Source: Serilophus lunatus
Lineage: Eukaryota; Chordata; Aves; Passeriformes; Eurylaimidae
Direction: 5' to 3'
Assembly (NCBI GenBank): GCA_013399895.1
Contig: VXBA01001795.1
Coordinates: 124,001-188,000 of the forward strand
DNA: 64,000 bases
Each line of letters opens with the position of its first letter. Positions within the stretch are counted from its first letter, which is position 1. The notes under the pieces are model-generated. The model was not told the DNA's origin, made no database searches, and was given only the letters and a program-made list of their open reading frames with translations. This document shows positions 1 through 10,774 of the stretch, piece by piece. The translations under genes and the position numbers were made by a program.

Positions 1-2548
1 ATCAAATAATAGAATATCTATTATTTGTATTGCCAAAACCAGTAGTCCCTAAACAATCACAATTTAAGAGGGCGTTCTGTGCATCTTATTAGCAGCATGA
101 GGCCTGGGTTGGGGTAAGACTGCTGTACCATCACCACTGTTAGAAATGATGAGCCATTATGGTCTGGTAATATCAGCCCTTGAAGATCTAGCTGCATCCA
201 CTCCAATCCTACACAATCTAGGCACCTCTGAAGAGCAGCATTTCCTGTCTGTGATTTACTTACAGTGCTTCCAATCCCCTTAGCATGAGCTGTGCTGATA
301 CTCAGCTGATCATAAATAAATAATCTATGTGAAGGCTATACACTAAACAATAACAGATCTGTATTTACACTACATTCTTACTTCTTCCTACAAGTTTACT
401 GCCTCTCTATAAAGTGTTTTGTTGACCTTTGTGTCAAATGATCTAAAGTGTAGCACAAAAGACTCGTCAAAAGGTATTCCAAAATGCACCCTAGAGTTTT
501 TTCTCATTGAAACACTTGCAAGGATAAAACCATCTGGACAAGAACAAATGTGCCCTTCAAAGAATTTAACTTCAGAGTTGCTTCCAAAACAGGTCTAAAT
601 ATTTATGCTGGGGGGCAAAAACACCCAGCAAAACAACAACTTTGTTTCAAGGTACCTAAAAATTAAGTTGTAGCACTCAAAGAAAGTTCAAAGAACTTAT
701 TCTCTCTGGTTTCCTTGCACTGATGTCGCACAGTGGACTACATTCTCATTGGTGTGCCATTACCTGCCCTACTGACCGCACCTCACTGATGCAGGCAAGT
801 TCACAGAAGGGAGAAAAATCAGCTTGAGCAGAAAAGAAACATGTGTACACAGCACTTTGATTTGAAGATGTCAGGTCTTTTGATTTGGGAACTGAAAAAT
901 TATCCTCAATAAAACATGAAAAGTAGCTATAATTCATGAAGAATGTCACACTGTAAAAAAAAAATAACAATTTTTAAATCAAGAAAGAAAGTCAGTACGG
1001 ATAATTTGTCAAGGTGTAGCAGTATTTTCTACTTGCATTGTGAACAGAAAGTTTAAAATTAAAGTTACAATATTAGAAAAATATTTTAGAAAAATAATCA
1101 AGGCCCCTTATCAACTAATTTCATGAAATGTCACATTTTTGCCTTTTTCATATACTTTGCCATCCTTTCTTTTGCCAGTTTTGTGCCACCTGGAGCATAC
1201 AACACAATGCTCATTTTAATGGGCCTCTCTCCGAGTACAGTGCTTCCATTGGAATAGCTAACGCCTACGGAGAAGGCTTGAGTCAGTAATGTAGTCAATA
1301 CTGAATACAAAATAGACAAAGGAGGTTTGATGTAAGTTAGGAAATACTAATCAAGCCCTGTGAATCAAGTATTAAACACCACCATTACTTTTAAACATAT
1401 CAACACAAAGTACAAAATTACTGGTTTACAGGACTCAAGCAATGACTGCGTGACTTTGGAGGAGGTTTGGTTATATGAAATTAGGAGGAGAAAATGCAGT
1501 AGTTGAAACGAAAATACACCATGAAGGAAATTTAAAAAAAAAATCCGTAACTTCTCTTTACTAGGGTGGATTTCATGTCAAATGTATGCTGAGAGCTTTA
1601 CAATCACTCAGAATCAGATTCTGATGAAAAGCAGACAAAAAAAAAAAAAAAAAATAAATGGTTTGCTTCAGATTTGTTTTCAAGTCTTTCTATTTTACTG
1701 AAAGAAAAGTCACACATGTCCTCAGGGGAGAATTCAAATTTTTTCTCTGATGTAGTTGGTTTGAGAAGAAAAATGAATATTGAGACACTGTGTTCCCAAG
1801 TTCTGGAAATGTCATGTGGACTTGAAATACATGGTTTGCATTTGTAAGTGCTGTCACATGGACGTTGCCTCTCATCTGAACACCATAAAAACAGAACAGC
1901 TCATGCCACAAAGGACTGCTGTTTGAAAAGAGAATGTAATTTGACACAAGGTCTCTGAAAACACAGAGTATTTAAAAGAGTTCAATTTCTTATATATATT
2001 TTTTGCTTTAACAATTTAAACAGTCTTAAAAGTTTCAATGACTTGCTAACACATTAATTGGCAGTGTGCTTTTGGACTCACCTGCTACATTTTTTACCTA
2101 AGTTTTGGTTTATACTTAAATAGATGGAAAACATTTCTTTTTCACCCTCAATTTGTAGCAATTACCATTCTTAACAGCTGTGTTGTTATAACCTGCAGCT
2201 GCTTACTAAAATTAAATTCTTGGCAGTCAAAATGTTAGTGTGATTAAGAAATCAACAAGAATTGGAAAATATTGCAAACAACTGCAGAATATGTCAAGGT
2301 TCTTACCTTTGAGACACATAAAATGGTAAGTTAAAATGTTTCCAGGCAGTATGGAAGCTGATTAATGCCAGTAGTGAAAGAAACATAAAAGAGAATCAAT
2401 TTTGTGAAGTTGAATGTAAAATAAATGTGTTGCAATTTTACACCTGCTGTTAAAAAACAACATAAAAAAAAAGACAAAAGGAGAAAAGGAGAAAATATCA
2501 AAAGATATATGGATTAGATATATGAGCTGGTTTCATTAAGAAAGGAAT
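1..2548. other. AT-rich stretch, no gene recognised
   Basis: No recognisable repeat family, RNA gene or coding exon is seen. The longest open frame is 85 codons (1690-1947, minus) and resembles no known protein. An uninterrupted run of 18 A residues lies at 1637-1654. Confidence 0.5.
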
Positions 2549-2591
2549 GGAAAGAAAGGGAAGGAAGAAGAGGGGAGAGAAGGAGGGAAGG
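2549..2591. repeat. Polypurine (GGAA/GAGG-rich) tract, 43 bp
   Basis: Every base on the plus strand from 2549 to 2591 is A or G, with AAGG- and GAGG-type units and no exact period. It is a low-complexity purine tract of the kind that can form triplex DNA. The 61-codon frame read on the other strand is a by-product of the pyrimidine composition. Confidence 0.85.
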
Positions 2592-3542
2592 CACTGTAGA
2601 AAACCAAAATTAATGTATTGGTATTTTCTCCCCAGAAATTTGGGGAGCTCTTTCTTTTGTGTACATGAGAAGTAGTCTTAAGCCAAAGTATGACAAGAAG
2701 AAAACTTGGGGAAAAAACCAAGTTGTTTGGACAAGACTACTCTGAAGTAATTGAAGTGTGACATTGCTAAAATGATAACTGTGATATGTAACAAGTGCCA
2801 AAGGATGGAAGGTGACGAGCATACCATCAGACTTTAAAATGAACTTTTCAATGTGTCCTGTTGCTGACAGGATATATTGAGTTCGATGGTTGAAAAGACA
2901 GGAAAAGTAAAAAATATTTGGATGTGTATGCATGGGTAAATATGATGTAATTTAGAGCAGACAATAAAGTATTTGGAGCAGGGTGTCACGTGCACAAATC
3001 TGTTAAATTCTTTGAAGAAGTCCATGACATTGTGAATAAAGTTATTTCAGGGTGTATACAAGTGCATACAACTTGTATTTTCAAGGAAGTTCTTCCCCAG
3101 ATTCTCTTTAAGAAGCTACATGGGCATAAGAAATGAATTGTCTTTCAAATTTCTCTCACTTGTGGGAAAACAGATGTCAAAAGCAAGATATATTTATGAG
3201 CAGCTACCAATAGGATGACCAAGAGATTAATTCTGGAGACTACACTGGTAATCATACTCCTTACAACTAGGAAGAAAAAGAATGAAAGAGAATAATTTAT
3301 GATAATAAAAATTTGAACTATCTATAAGATTTGCTTGATGATCTTATAATTCTGTCTGACTGACAATAAAATGACAGATTCATTCAGTGCTGAAAATGCA
3401 AAAGATGACAAATGAAGTGAAAAAAAAAAAATCCCTAAAGAAATATACACAATAATGTGTGCAAATTATATTTTACCACTTTGGAGGAAGATCCAGGAGT
3501 CTTTGTAGAAAGCTAACTGAAAATGTGAGCTAAGTGATGATC
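2592..3542. other. AT-rich stretch, no gene recognised
   Basis: Nothing recognised. The longest open frame is 107 codons (2610-2933, minus). It is rich in Phe, Ser, His and Tyr, as expected for chance frames in AT-rich DNA, and shows no domain signature. Confidence 0.45.
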
Positions 3543-3596
3543 AAAACTGTAAAAATGAAGTTAGGAATTAAAACTGTAAAAATGAAGTTAGGAATT
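3543..3596. repeat. Perfect 27-bp tandem duplication
   Basis: The 27-bp unit starting AAAACTGTAAAAATG occupies 3543-3569 and recurs without any mismatch at 3570-3596. Complete identity indicates either a recent replication-slippage event or an assembly duplication. Confidence 0.9.
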
Positions 3597-6500
3597 ATTA
3601 GGCAAGGAATGAAGAAGGCAGAAAGTTTCATTCTTCCTCAGTATATCTCCTTGCTGCAGACTTCACGAAGACTCTATGATTGATCAAAACGTGAATGAAG
3701 GCGTACAGTGCAACTAGAGGGATGTGTGAGAAGGCTTACTGGAAATGTCCACAGAAAAATCAGTGTCCTTCAGTCTGCAAAAGAGCTTTTAAAAGAGAAA
3801 TGCTTCTCTATTTCTCACAAGATATATGCCAGAAGGCACCTAATGTAATGAACAGATAAAGAACTTCAAAAGAATAAGAGAAGGAACATTTTCACAGTGT
3901 AAATTCTACAATCAGATAACTTAATTCCTCTCAAAAAAGCCCCAAACCCGTTAATGTCCAAAACAAATAATGCAGACCTCTATTTCTGTGAGTTTTCAGA
4001 ATATCCTTTCACTAGTTGTCAGTTTTGAACTACAGTTATTGTCTTTTAGCACTTTTCAGCATAGCAAGGGCTTGAAACCATCTGACTAGGTATTCCAAGA
4101 TGTCACAGAAGTGCAAATGAGGTTATTGTAATGCACTAATATTTCATCATATAGGAAAGAGGAAAAAAGCGTCTCAAATGAGGAAATAAACAAAAAGAAT
4201 GACAAATATCCATTTGTCCTGTAAATACATTTGTTCAAGCAAAAAAGTCACCTGTGAAATGGCAGAAGTCAAAGCTAATGTCAGATGAGTTGCTCCAAAG
4301 CCTGTAACAGCTACTAGAAGGGGAGATTAAAGGAAATTATATGCATGTTTTGTGAGCACTCTTTCGCATACGCTGACATGGGTCAGCCAAATCGAATGTC
4401 CAAAACCTGCTTATATCAGCCATTTTACAATCAATACATGCATGATTTGCACCTTGCAAGTTAAAGTCACTGATGCATTTAAATTTATCACCACAGGAAT
4501 GAACCTTTGAAAATAAGGAAACTCTATCATGCTTCATTCTCTGACATAACAACCAACTCTGGTATTCTGTTGTCTTCACCCCTTGATAAAACAGCACAAG
4601 TTATCCTGGGACTTTGAGGTTACTGACCTGATAGAAATGGTGTCAGTGATTCCAGTGTGACACATTACAGGTGTACTTTGTACATATATACTTACAATAT
4701 TTATGGAACAGTCAATCTAGCAGTATTTAGATTATCTCATTCACAAATCTACAGTTCCACAGTAGCTTGTGGTATCTCAGGAGCAACTTTTTTGTAAATG
4801 TTTACTCTCTTGTATACTCCCTCTTAAAGATCAAGAAGCTTTTGTCTTTCTCTAATAACTATTGTTTCCTTACAACAATGAGTAACTAGGAAAAAGATAG
4901 CTGTTTTGCAATCCTAAATCAAACATTTGCTTGCAGGCAGAGAAAAAAACATATGACAGCATATGTGTGGTTCAGCACAGCACTTGGAGACATCTGCCAC
5001 AGTGATAAGTTTCACCAAGACTACCAAGGTCCACTAAGGACCAACTAAGAGCACGAAGTTACCCACCAAGGACAACTGCGAGATATGGGTCCCTGGTGCT
5101 GTAAACCCACAGCTAATTTAGGAAATTACTTACAAGGACTTGTTTGCTGTGAATAACTAATAATAATGATTGCTAAAAATGGATAAATTTATTTTGGGGA
5201 AAGTGCACTGTAAATTAATGTCAAGTTAGCAAAGTTTTGTTCTGAAGTGCTAATATGGCCTGATTTGCCATCTTCTACATAATTGTGGTATCTCCAGAGT
5301 TTCCAGATATCTCAAAAAATGCTGTTTTTCCTAGCAATATTGCCAACTCTATGCTCCTGTATTTCTTTTGCATAACTGAGCAAACATTTGACAATATCCA
5401 TTCTTGCTCAGGTATTTCAAGGTACACCATTACTCACTATCTTCTTACTTGACAGGAGACTATTTCAACTGTTCAGTTGTTACCAGTTTCTGCTTAAAAG
5501 TGGGACTGTTCATTTCAAGTGAGCTCTTCCACACTGTGATTCTACATTTAATTCAGCCCTAACCTCTCTGCAGTATTTCCCTCACAGAGATTTACTTTAA
5601 CAGAACATAAAAAAAAACAAAAACAAACAACCCAACTAAAAGGGTGTGTTGTTGACTGGCATTTTCTAATTTTTCACTGTAATCTGACAGAATCTCTTGG
5701 AAATACCAGAGAACTTACAACAAAATCTCTTAAATTTGATTTTATTTGATCATGTTTTTATCACCTCAGTGTTCTTGCTCCAGTTTGAATACTTCTTCAA
5801 TTTTGCAATTTTCCATCCCTTCTGCTATGCTCTTTGCAGTGCTGAACTGTACAGTTTTGAACTGCCAACCTGAACGCTGAAAAAGCAGCTGAAGATCATC
5901 TTTGTCATAGATTGCTAACAGTGACCTGAAGTTTGATGTGTAGGCTAAAAATTAAACTTGTTTTATCACTGGACTGCATTGGAGAGTTCCTCCTTGAACC
6001 TGCTACACTGTCTGATTTCTTCTGGTAGTTATGAGCTATTCCTCAGCCTTCAAAATGTCAGTCCACACAGGAAACAATTCAATATTCCCAGCCAGAAAAT
6101 GTCACTCAAAGCCAGATTTCTTTGTGAAATTATGTAACAAAAAAGGCCGTCAAAGCTAGTGAAACTGAAAATTCTGCAAAGTTAAGCATGTCTCAGAGGC
6201 CCATTTCCTGCCTTCTTGCACTGATCCTGAGGAGCACAAATGCTCTGAGCATATCTTCTAATAGTGTATGCTAAAATTAGTCTATAGTAATAGTAACAGC
6301 AAGAGGTGTACTGGAGATAAGGTTAATTTGTTTTGAACACTGTGTTTCATTAAGAGTAAATACGTCAAGCGAAAGAAGGAAAAGAACCAATCATCCCTGA
6401 AGAAAAGGAGCCTTTGTTTCTGTCACTCAGTCTGCAGGGAGCATCCATGCAGCCAGAGTCCCTTTGTATAGAAATAAATGCTTCTTTAAACAAGTAAAAC

Positions 6501-7879
6501 TCAGCCATAGTTAAGAGGAATCCTTCGGAAAGCCGAAGAATTAACTACGTTATATTAAGGCACAAAGAAATTAACAGAATGTTTGGATGCTTTCTTTAAA
6601 ATTATTTCTAGTAAACGTACATGAGGAATAGCACACACACACATATTGCTTTGAAACTATGCAGTGCAATTAGTACCAGTAACTGATTTGCCTAATGATC
6701 TTTGGGGTTTTTTTAGCAATCAGTGCTCTTCACTTTTAGTCTTAACAGAAGCCTTGAGATGGGGCACTCAGGTTATTGCCTTCTGAAGAAACCATGCATT
6801 TGGAAAGAGACTAGTTAACAGATTGCCTTCAAGACTGTGGAGTGTAAGGGCCTGTGGGAAAAGAGCTGAACTTATTGATTTAGTTCAGAAATAATAGGCA
6901 AGCTTTGGATTACAAAGGCTCAGAAACCACAAATTTCAAAGCCACATATAAGATGCAAAAACTACTTTGAATTTAACTAGACAATGTTCAGTTACTGAAG
7001 GGAAAAGGTAGATGTACAATGCAGAGGGTAGGACTAGGGGGAGAATAATAGCAGAAAAAGCTGAGAAACAGATTATCTCCTGTAGATAAGAGAGTGAGAC
7101 GGGATATTTATCACCAGTAAAATGGAAGGGCTGTCAAGAGCAGAGAAGAAGATTGCAATGTGCTTTAAGACTAATATTCCTCTCCAGTCTAGGATTTTTA
7201 GTATCTCATACAGTTTAATCTTTCCTGTGCTTGTCTTTTTGGAGGTATTTGCTGTCTCTCCCTTGAGAATCAAGAGGACAAGTGATTGTTTCATAATAAA
7301 ATTGTAATTCCCTGTTTTGCATGCTTTATGAGATCCTTGTAAGAGTTAATGCTGGTGGATAGCAATAACATCAGTTTTTTTCACACTTCTCACATTTGAT
7401 AGATTGTGGGAATGCATTATGTTATGGTATGCATGTATTAGACCCATTTGTAAGATTTTGGTCGTTTTTTCTGCTACAGGCAACATTACAGCTAAGGACA
7501 ATATCACCCTTCTGTCACCTGCAAGACTTCACAACGCGTTGTCATTTCCTCCCCAAATGACCTCTTGGTGAGGAGAAAACAGGGAGAATACAACAGGATA
7601 AATGAGAACTTCAAAAAAAGATTAATATATCCTTTAATAAAAATAAGTTGGAAAGTGAAACTAAACTATTTTATGCTGGTACTGTGATCTCTATGGATAA
7701 ATAATGTGCATGGTGAAGAAATAATCTTGATTTTGCATATTAAGACCGCCTTTGTACTAGCTGCTACTGCTCAAGAATGGGCTCTTGGGGATGAAGTATT
7801 TTGATGAAAACATCAACTCAGTGCTCATCAGTACTAAGCTGTGCAAACAAGATGTAAGAGTTGGGAAGAAATGAGTAAA
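3597..7879. other. AT-rich stretch, no gene recognised
   Basis: No repeat family or exon is recognised over about 4.3 kb. The longest open frame is 86 codons (4337-4597, minus). It holds several cysteines but has no clear splice sites and no family resemblance. A short CA run (ACACACACAC) is near 6632. Confidence 0.45.
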
Positions 7880-8275
7880 AAAGACATCTAAAGACTGTGT
7901 AAAGCCCACACTTGAATACCTTGTGCAGTCCTGGTCTGTACATCTCAGAATGCGTACAGTACAATTGTAGATGATACCAGGAAAGGCAGCAAGAATAATA
8001 CAGAGAAAAACAGGGAAATATTCAACAATGACTCTTCAGCATGGAAAGAAGGAAAATGAAGGAGAATTGTTCAAAAGGAACAAGGGGATACCTTTCTGAA
8101 ACTTACTGATAATGCACAATTATGGTGCAGAAGATGCTAGTTTCAAAGAGCCTTTGAAGAATTTATGGAAGAAAAATATCTTAAAGATAAGAATGCCACA
8201 TGATGTATGAAGTTCAGCAATTGCTTCCACTTCAGACTGCTAGAAATCAAAAGACTGTCCCTGGATACTGGACTA
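7880..8275 (+). repeat. Old CR1-type LINE fragment
   Basis: The stretch 7905-7960 reads like the conserved end of a CR1 reverse-transcriptase frame (block resembling 'leu-glu-tyr-cys-val-gln-ser-trp'), followed by a pattern resembling 'valuing each line of GTGCAGAGAAGGGCAAC' in decayed form. Downstream (8050-8275) matches the older tetrapod CR1 3' region only loosely. It is heavily mutated and no frame survives. It appears older than the CR1 tail that follows at 8505. The exact subfamily and edges are uncertain. Confidence 0.55.
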
Positions 8276-8504
8276 AATTAGACTTCTGCTTCATTCAGTA
8301 AATCCATTTTCTGTCAAGATCTCCCTTATTCCATCAGGATGTCAACCGAATTATGTCAGGGCCCTCAGCAAGTCCTTTGATACCTTTCTGCGGCCATACA
8401 AAAAAGCCTGATGATGGCACCTCAGGTATTTCCCTCGCAATGGCATCAATATCTGAAAGGAATTTGTAGGAAAGATGTGGCAAGGCTATTTACACGATGA
8501 GTGA

Positions 8505-8765
8505 GAATGCTTTAAAATTGAAAGAAAGTAGATTCAGATTAGATATTGGGGAAAAAAACTCTTCACTGTGAGGGTAGTGAGGCACTGGAACAGGTTTCCC
8601 AGGGAAGTTGTGGATGCCTCATCCCTGGAAGTATTCAAGGCCAGGCTGGATGGGGCTCTAAGAAACCTGGTCTAGTGGAAGGTGTCTCTGCCCACGGCAG
8701 GGAGGTTGGAACTGCGTGACCTTTAAGGTCTCTTCCTACCCAAACAATTCTAGGATTCTGTGATC
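8505..8765 (+). repeat. CR1 LINE, 3' end
   Basis: The sequence follows the typical avian CR1 3' end in order: TCTTCACTGTGAGGGTAGTG, a CACTGGAACAGGTTTCCCAG block, CTGGATGGGGCTCT, and GGTTGGAACT. It terminates in degenerate ATTCTGTG octamers near 8750-8765. It is 5'-truncated, as most CR1 copies are. Only the end of the reverse-transcriptase frame and the 3' UTR are present, so it cannot move on its own. Confidence 0.92.
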
Positions 8766-9712
8766 ATGATAACATGAGACATAATAGTGGTAGTTTATAT
8801 AATAAGATTAGTTTTGAAGATAAGAAAACATTACTGAGATACTAAATCATTCTTACTCTTATAACACTGATATCTTTAACAGTTACTGTGATTGGCTGTT
8901 TATACAATAATCTGAATGTAAGCTACGGCAGTTTAGTTTTGGTTAACTTTTTGCCCTTTTCTATAGCTAGAAGGCTCTTACTGGGAAAATAAATATTTCT
9001 GGCTCTTGTACATTTACAGTAAGCCTTGAAAAAAGTAAATATTTTATATTAAGTCCCTGCTTTGATGTCACATGATTCTTTAAGAAGTTCTACTTTTATT
9101 TGATAAAAAATAAGTTTCTTGAAGCTTGAAAAATGTGCTAGGTGATAAATAAAAAAAAACTCTAGTGAAAAATACCCGTGACTTTCATTTTTAAAATAAT
9201 ACAGTGAGGAAAAAAGAAATTGTGAATGTCATGGTTCATAGTACTGAATAAAATGTCCTTGTCCCACAACATAATATTAATAATCCTGGTAGAGGCATTT
9301 TTCACATTTAATGAAAATTCTCAATAATGACAACAAAAAAATCAACAAGAATAGAGAAAAAAAGAGGGTGAGGATGAGTGCTCCTTTCATTACATAAAAT
9401 TTCTTATATGACTCCAAAACTAAAAAGGTACAGTAGGGACACATAAAAAAAAAAACAAAAAAAACCAACAAAAACCAAACAAAACCAAACATTGGTAGTC
9501 AAAACAAAACAACTTATGTAAGTCTTATGAATCGTTGTATAAAATGCATGGTCTTTTCATTGTCACTTGGCCAGAAATACAATGCCTATGTACACCAGGG
9601 TCTTTTAATGTCCCCCCAAATGCTCAAGGCTTGATAAAATATTTTTAACATGCAGATTGCATTGCATTTTATTATATGCCATGAAGACTTACATAACATA
9701 GAATATGGAAAT
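8766..9712. other. AT-rich spacer with A-rich simple repeat
   Basis: No gene is recognised. An A-rich stretch with interspersed C (CAAAA, CCAAA units) lies at about 9445-9490. The 71-codon minus frame across it is low-complexity Phe/Leu and not a believable gene. Confidence 0.5.
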
Positions 9713-9717
9713 ACATC
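9713..9717. repeat. Target-site duplication (left), ACATC
   Basis: ACATC directly precedes the TG that opens the LTR at 9718. The identical five bases directly follow the closing CA at 10769. Five-base duplications are usual for ERVL-class integration. Confidence 0.8.
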
Positions 9718-10769
9718 TGCATTGGATTTTCTGTGGCCAGGTTTTGGTAGCAGAGGTGGGGGGCTTCTCTGAGAAGCTGCAGGAAGTTATTCCTGTGTCC
9801 AGCACAGCCAATGCCAGCAGTAACACTCCTGTGATAACATATTTAAGAAAGAAGGGAAAAAAGTTTGGACTAGATGAAGATGGGAGCCAGAGAAAAGCGG
9901 AGTGAGAACATGTGAACAACAACGCAGACACCGCAGTCTGTGCAAAAGGAGGGGGAGGAGATGCTCCAGGCCCTGGAGATGAGTTTCTGCTGCAGCCCAT
10001 GGGGAAGACCATGGTGGAGCAGCTGTGCCCCTGCAGACCTTGGAGGACCACAGGAGTGCAGAGATCCACCTGCAGCCTGCAAAGGAGCCCACGCTGGAGC
10101 AGGTGGACACTGGAAGGAGGCTGTGACCCCGTGGGAGGCACATGTTGGAGCTGGGTCCAGGGACCTGTAACCCCTGGAGAGAGAAGCCCACACTGGAGCA
10201 GGATTCTCCTGCTAGGACTTGTGGCCTGTGAGGGACCCACGCTGGAGCAGCTGCACCTGAAGGACTGCACCCTGTGGAATGTGACCAATGTGGCAGCAGT
10301 GTGTGAAGAAGTGTTGCCCGTGGGATGGACTCTCACCAGAGCAGTTTGTGAAGGACTGTCTCCTGTGGGAGAGACCCACACTGGAGAAGTTCATGAAGAA
10401 CCCATGAGAGGCAGGGGAAAGACTCATCTCTTTGAGTGGTGGCAGAAAAGAACATCTGACTGAAACCCCCATTCCCTGTCACCCTTCACCACTGGGGTAG
10501 AGGAGATTGAACGTGGAGAAGGAGGAGCCTGGGGGCAAAGGTGTCTTTTAAGCTTCTCATTCTTAAGCTCTGATCGTATTAATAATAAAGTTAATTAATA
10601 TCCCCACATGGAGTCTGTTTTGCCTGTGACAGTTATCAGTGAGGAATGTTTTATGGTCCTTAACTCATGAAGCCCTCTGTTATGTTCTCTCTCCTTTGTC
10701 CATTTGCAGAGGGGAGTGTGAGATTGGCTTTGTGGGTCCCTAATATCCAGCCAGAGTCGAACCACTACA
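9718..10769 (+). mobile_element. Solitary LTR of an avian endogenous retrovirus
   Basis: This 1,052-bp unit opens with TG, closes with CA, and is flanked by identical 5-bp duplications (9713-9717 and 10770-10774). Those are hallmarks of retroviral integration. A polyadenylation signal AATAAA lies at 10584-10589, followed by a pyrimidine- and GT-containing 3' part ending CCACTACA, as expected for R/U5. No gag, pol or env sequence is adjacent, so this is a solo LTR left by recombination between the two LTRs of a former provirus. It is more GC-rich than its surroundings. A second, reversed copy of the 3' end of the same family is at 50990-51185. I recognise the family as widespread in bird genomes but do not assign a database name. 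Confidence 0.85.
9984..10400 (+). repeat. Degenerate ~47-bp tandem repeat inside the LTR
   Basis: About nine diverged units follow one another, each built around a CCCACGCTGGAGCAG-like core and a CTGTGACCCCGTGGGAG-like block (for example near 10090, 10190, 10230, 10370). Unit spacing is about 45-50 bp. The array lies in an open frame of 183 codons (9912-10463) that is not a known retroviral protein. The frame probably stays open because of GC-rich, stop-poor composition. Confidence 0.7.
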
Positions 10770-10774
10770 ACATC
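10770..10774. repeat. Target-site duplication (right), ACATC
   Basis: Exact copy of 9713-9717, immediately after the LTR's terminal CA. Confidence 0.8.

Noticed and set aside
9912..10463. 183-codon open frame as a gene
   Set aside because: It lies wholly within an LTR and is built from its GC-rich tandem units. It matches no retroviral or host protein, and frames on the other strand are equally long (230 and 134 codons).
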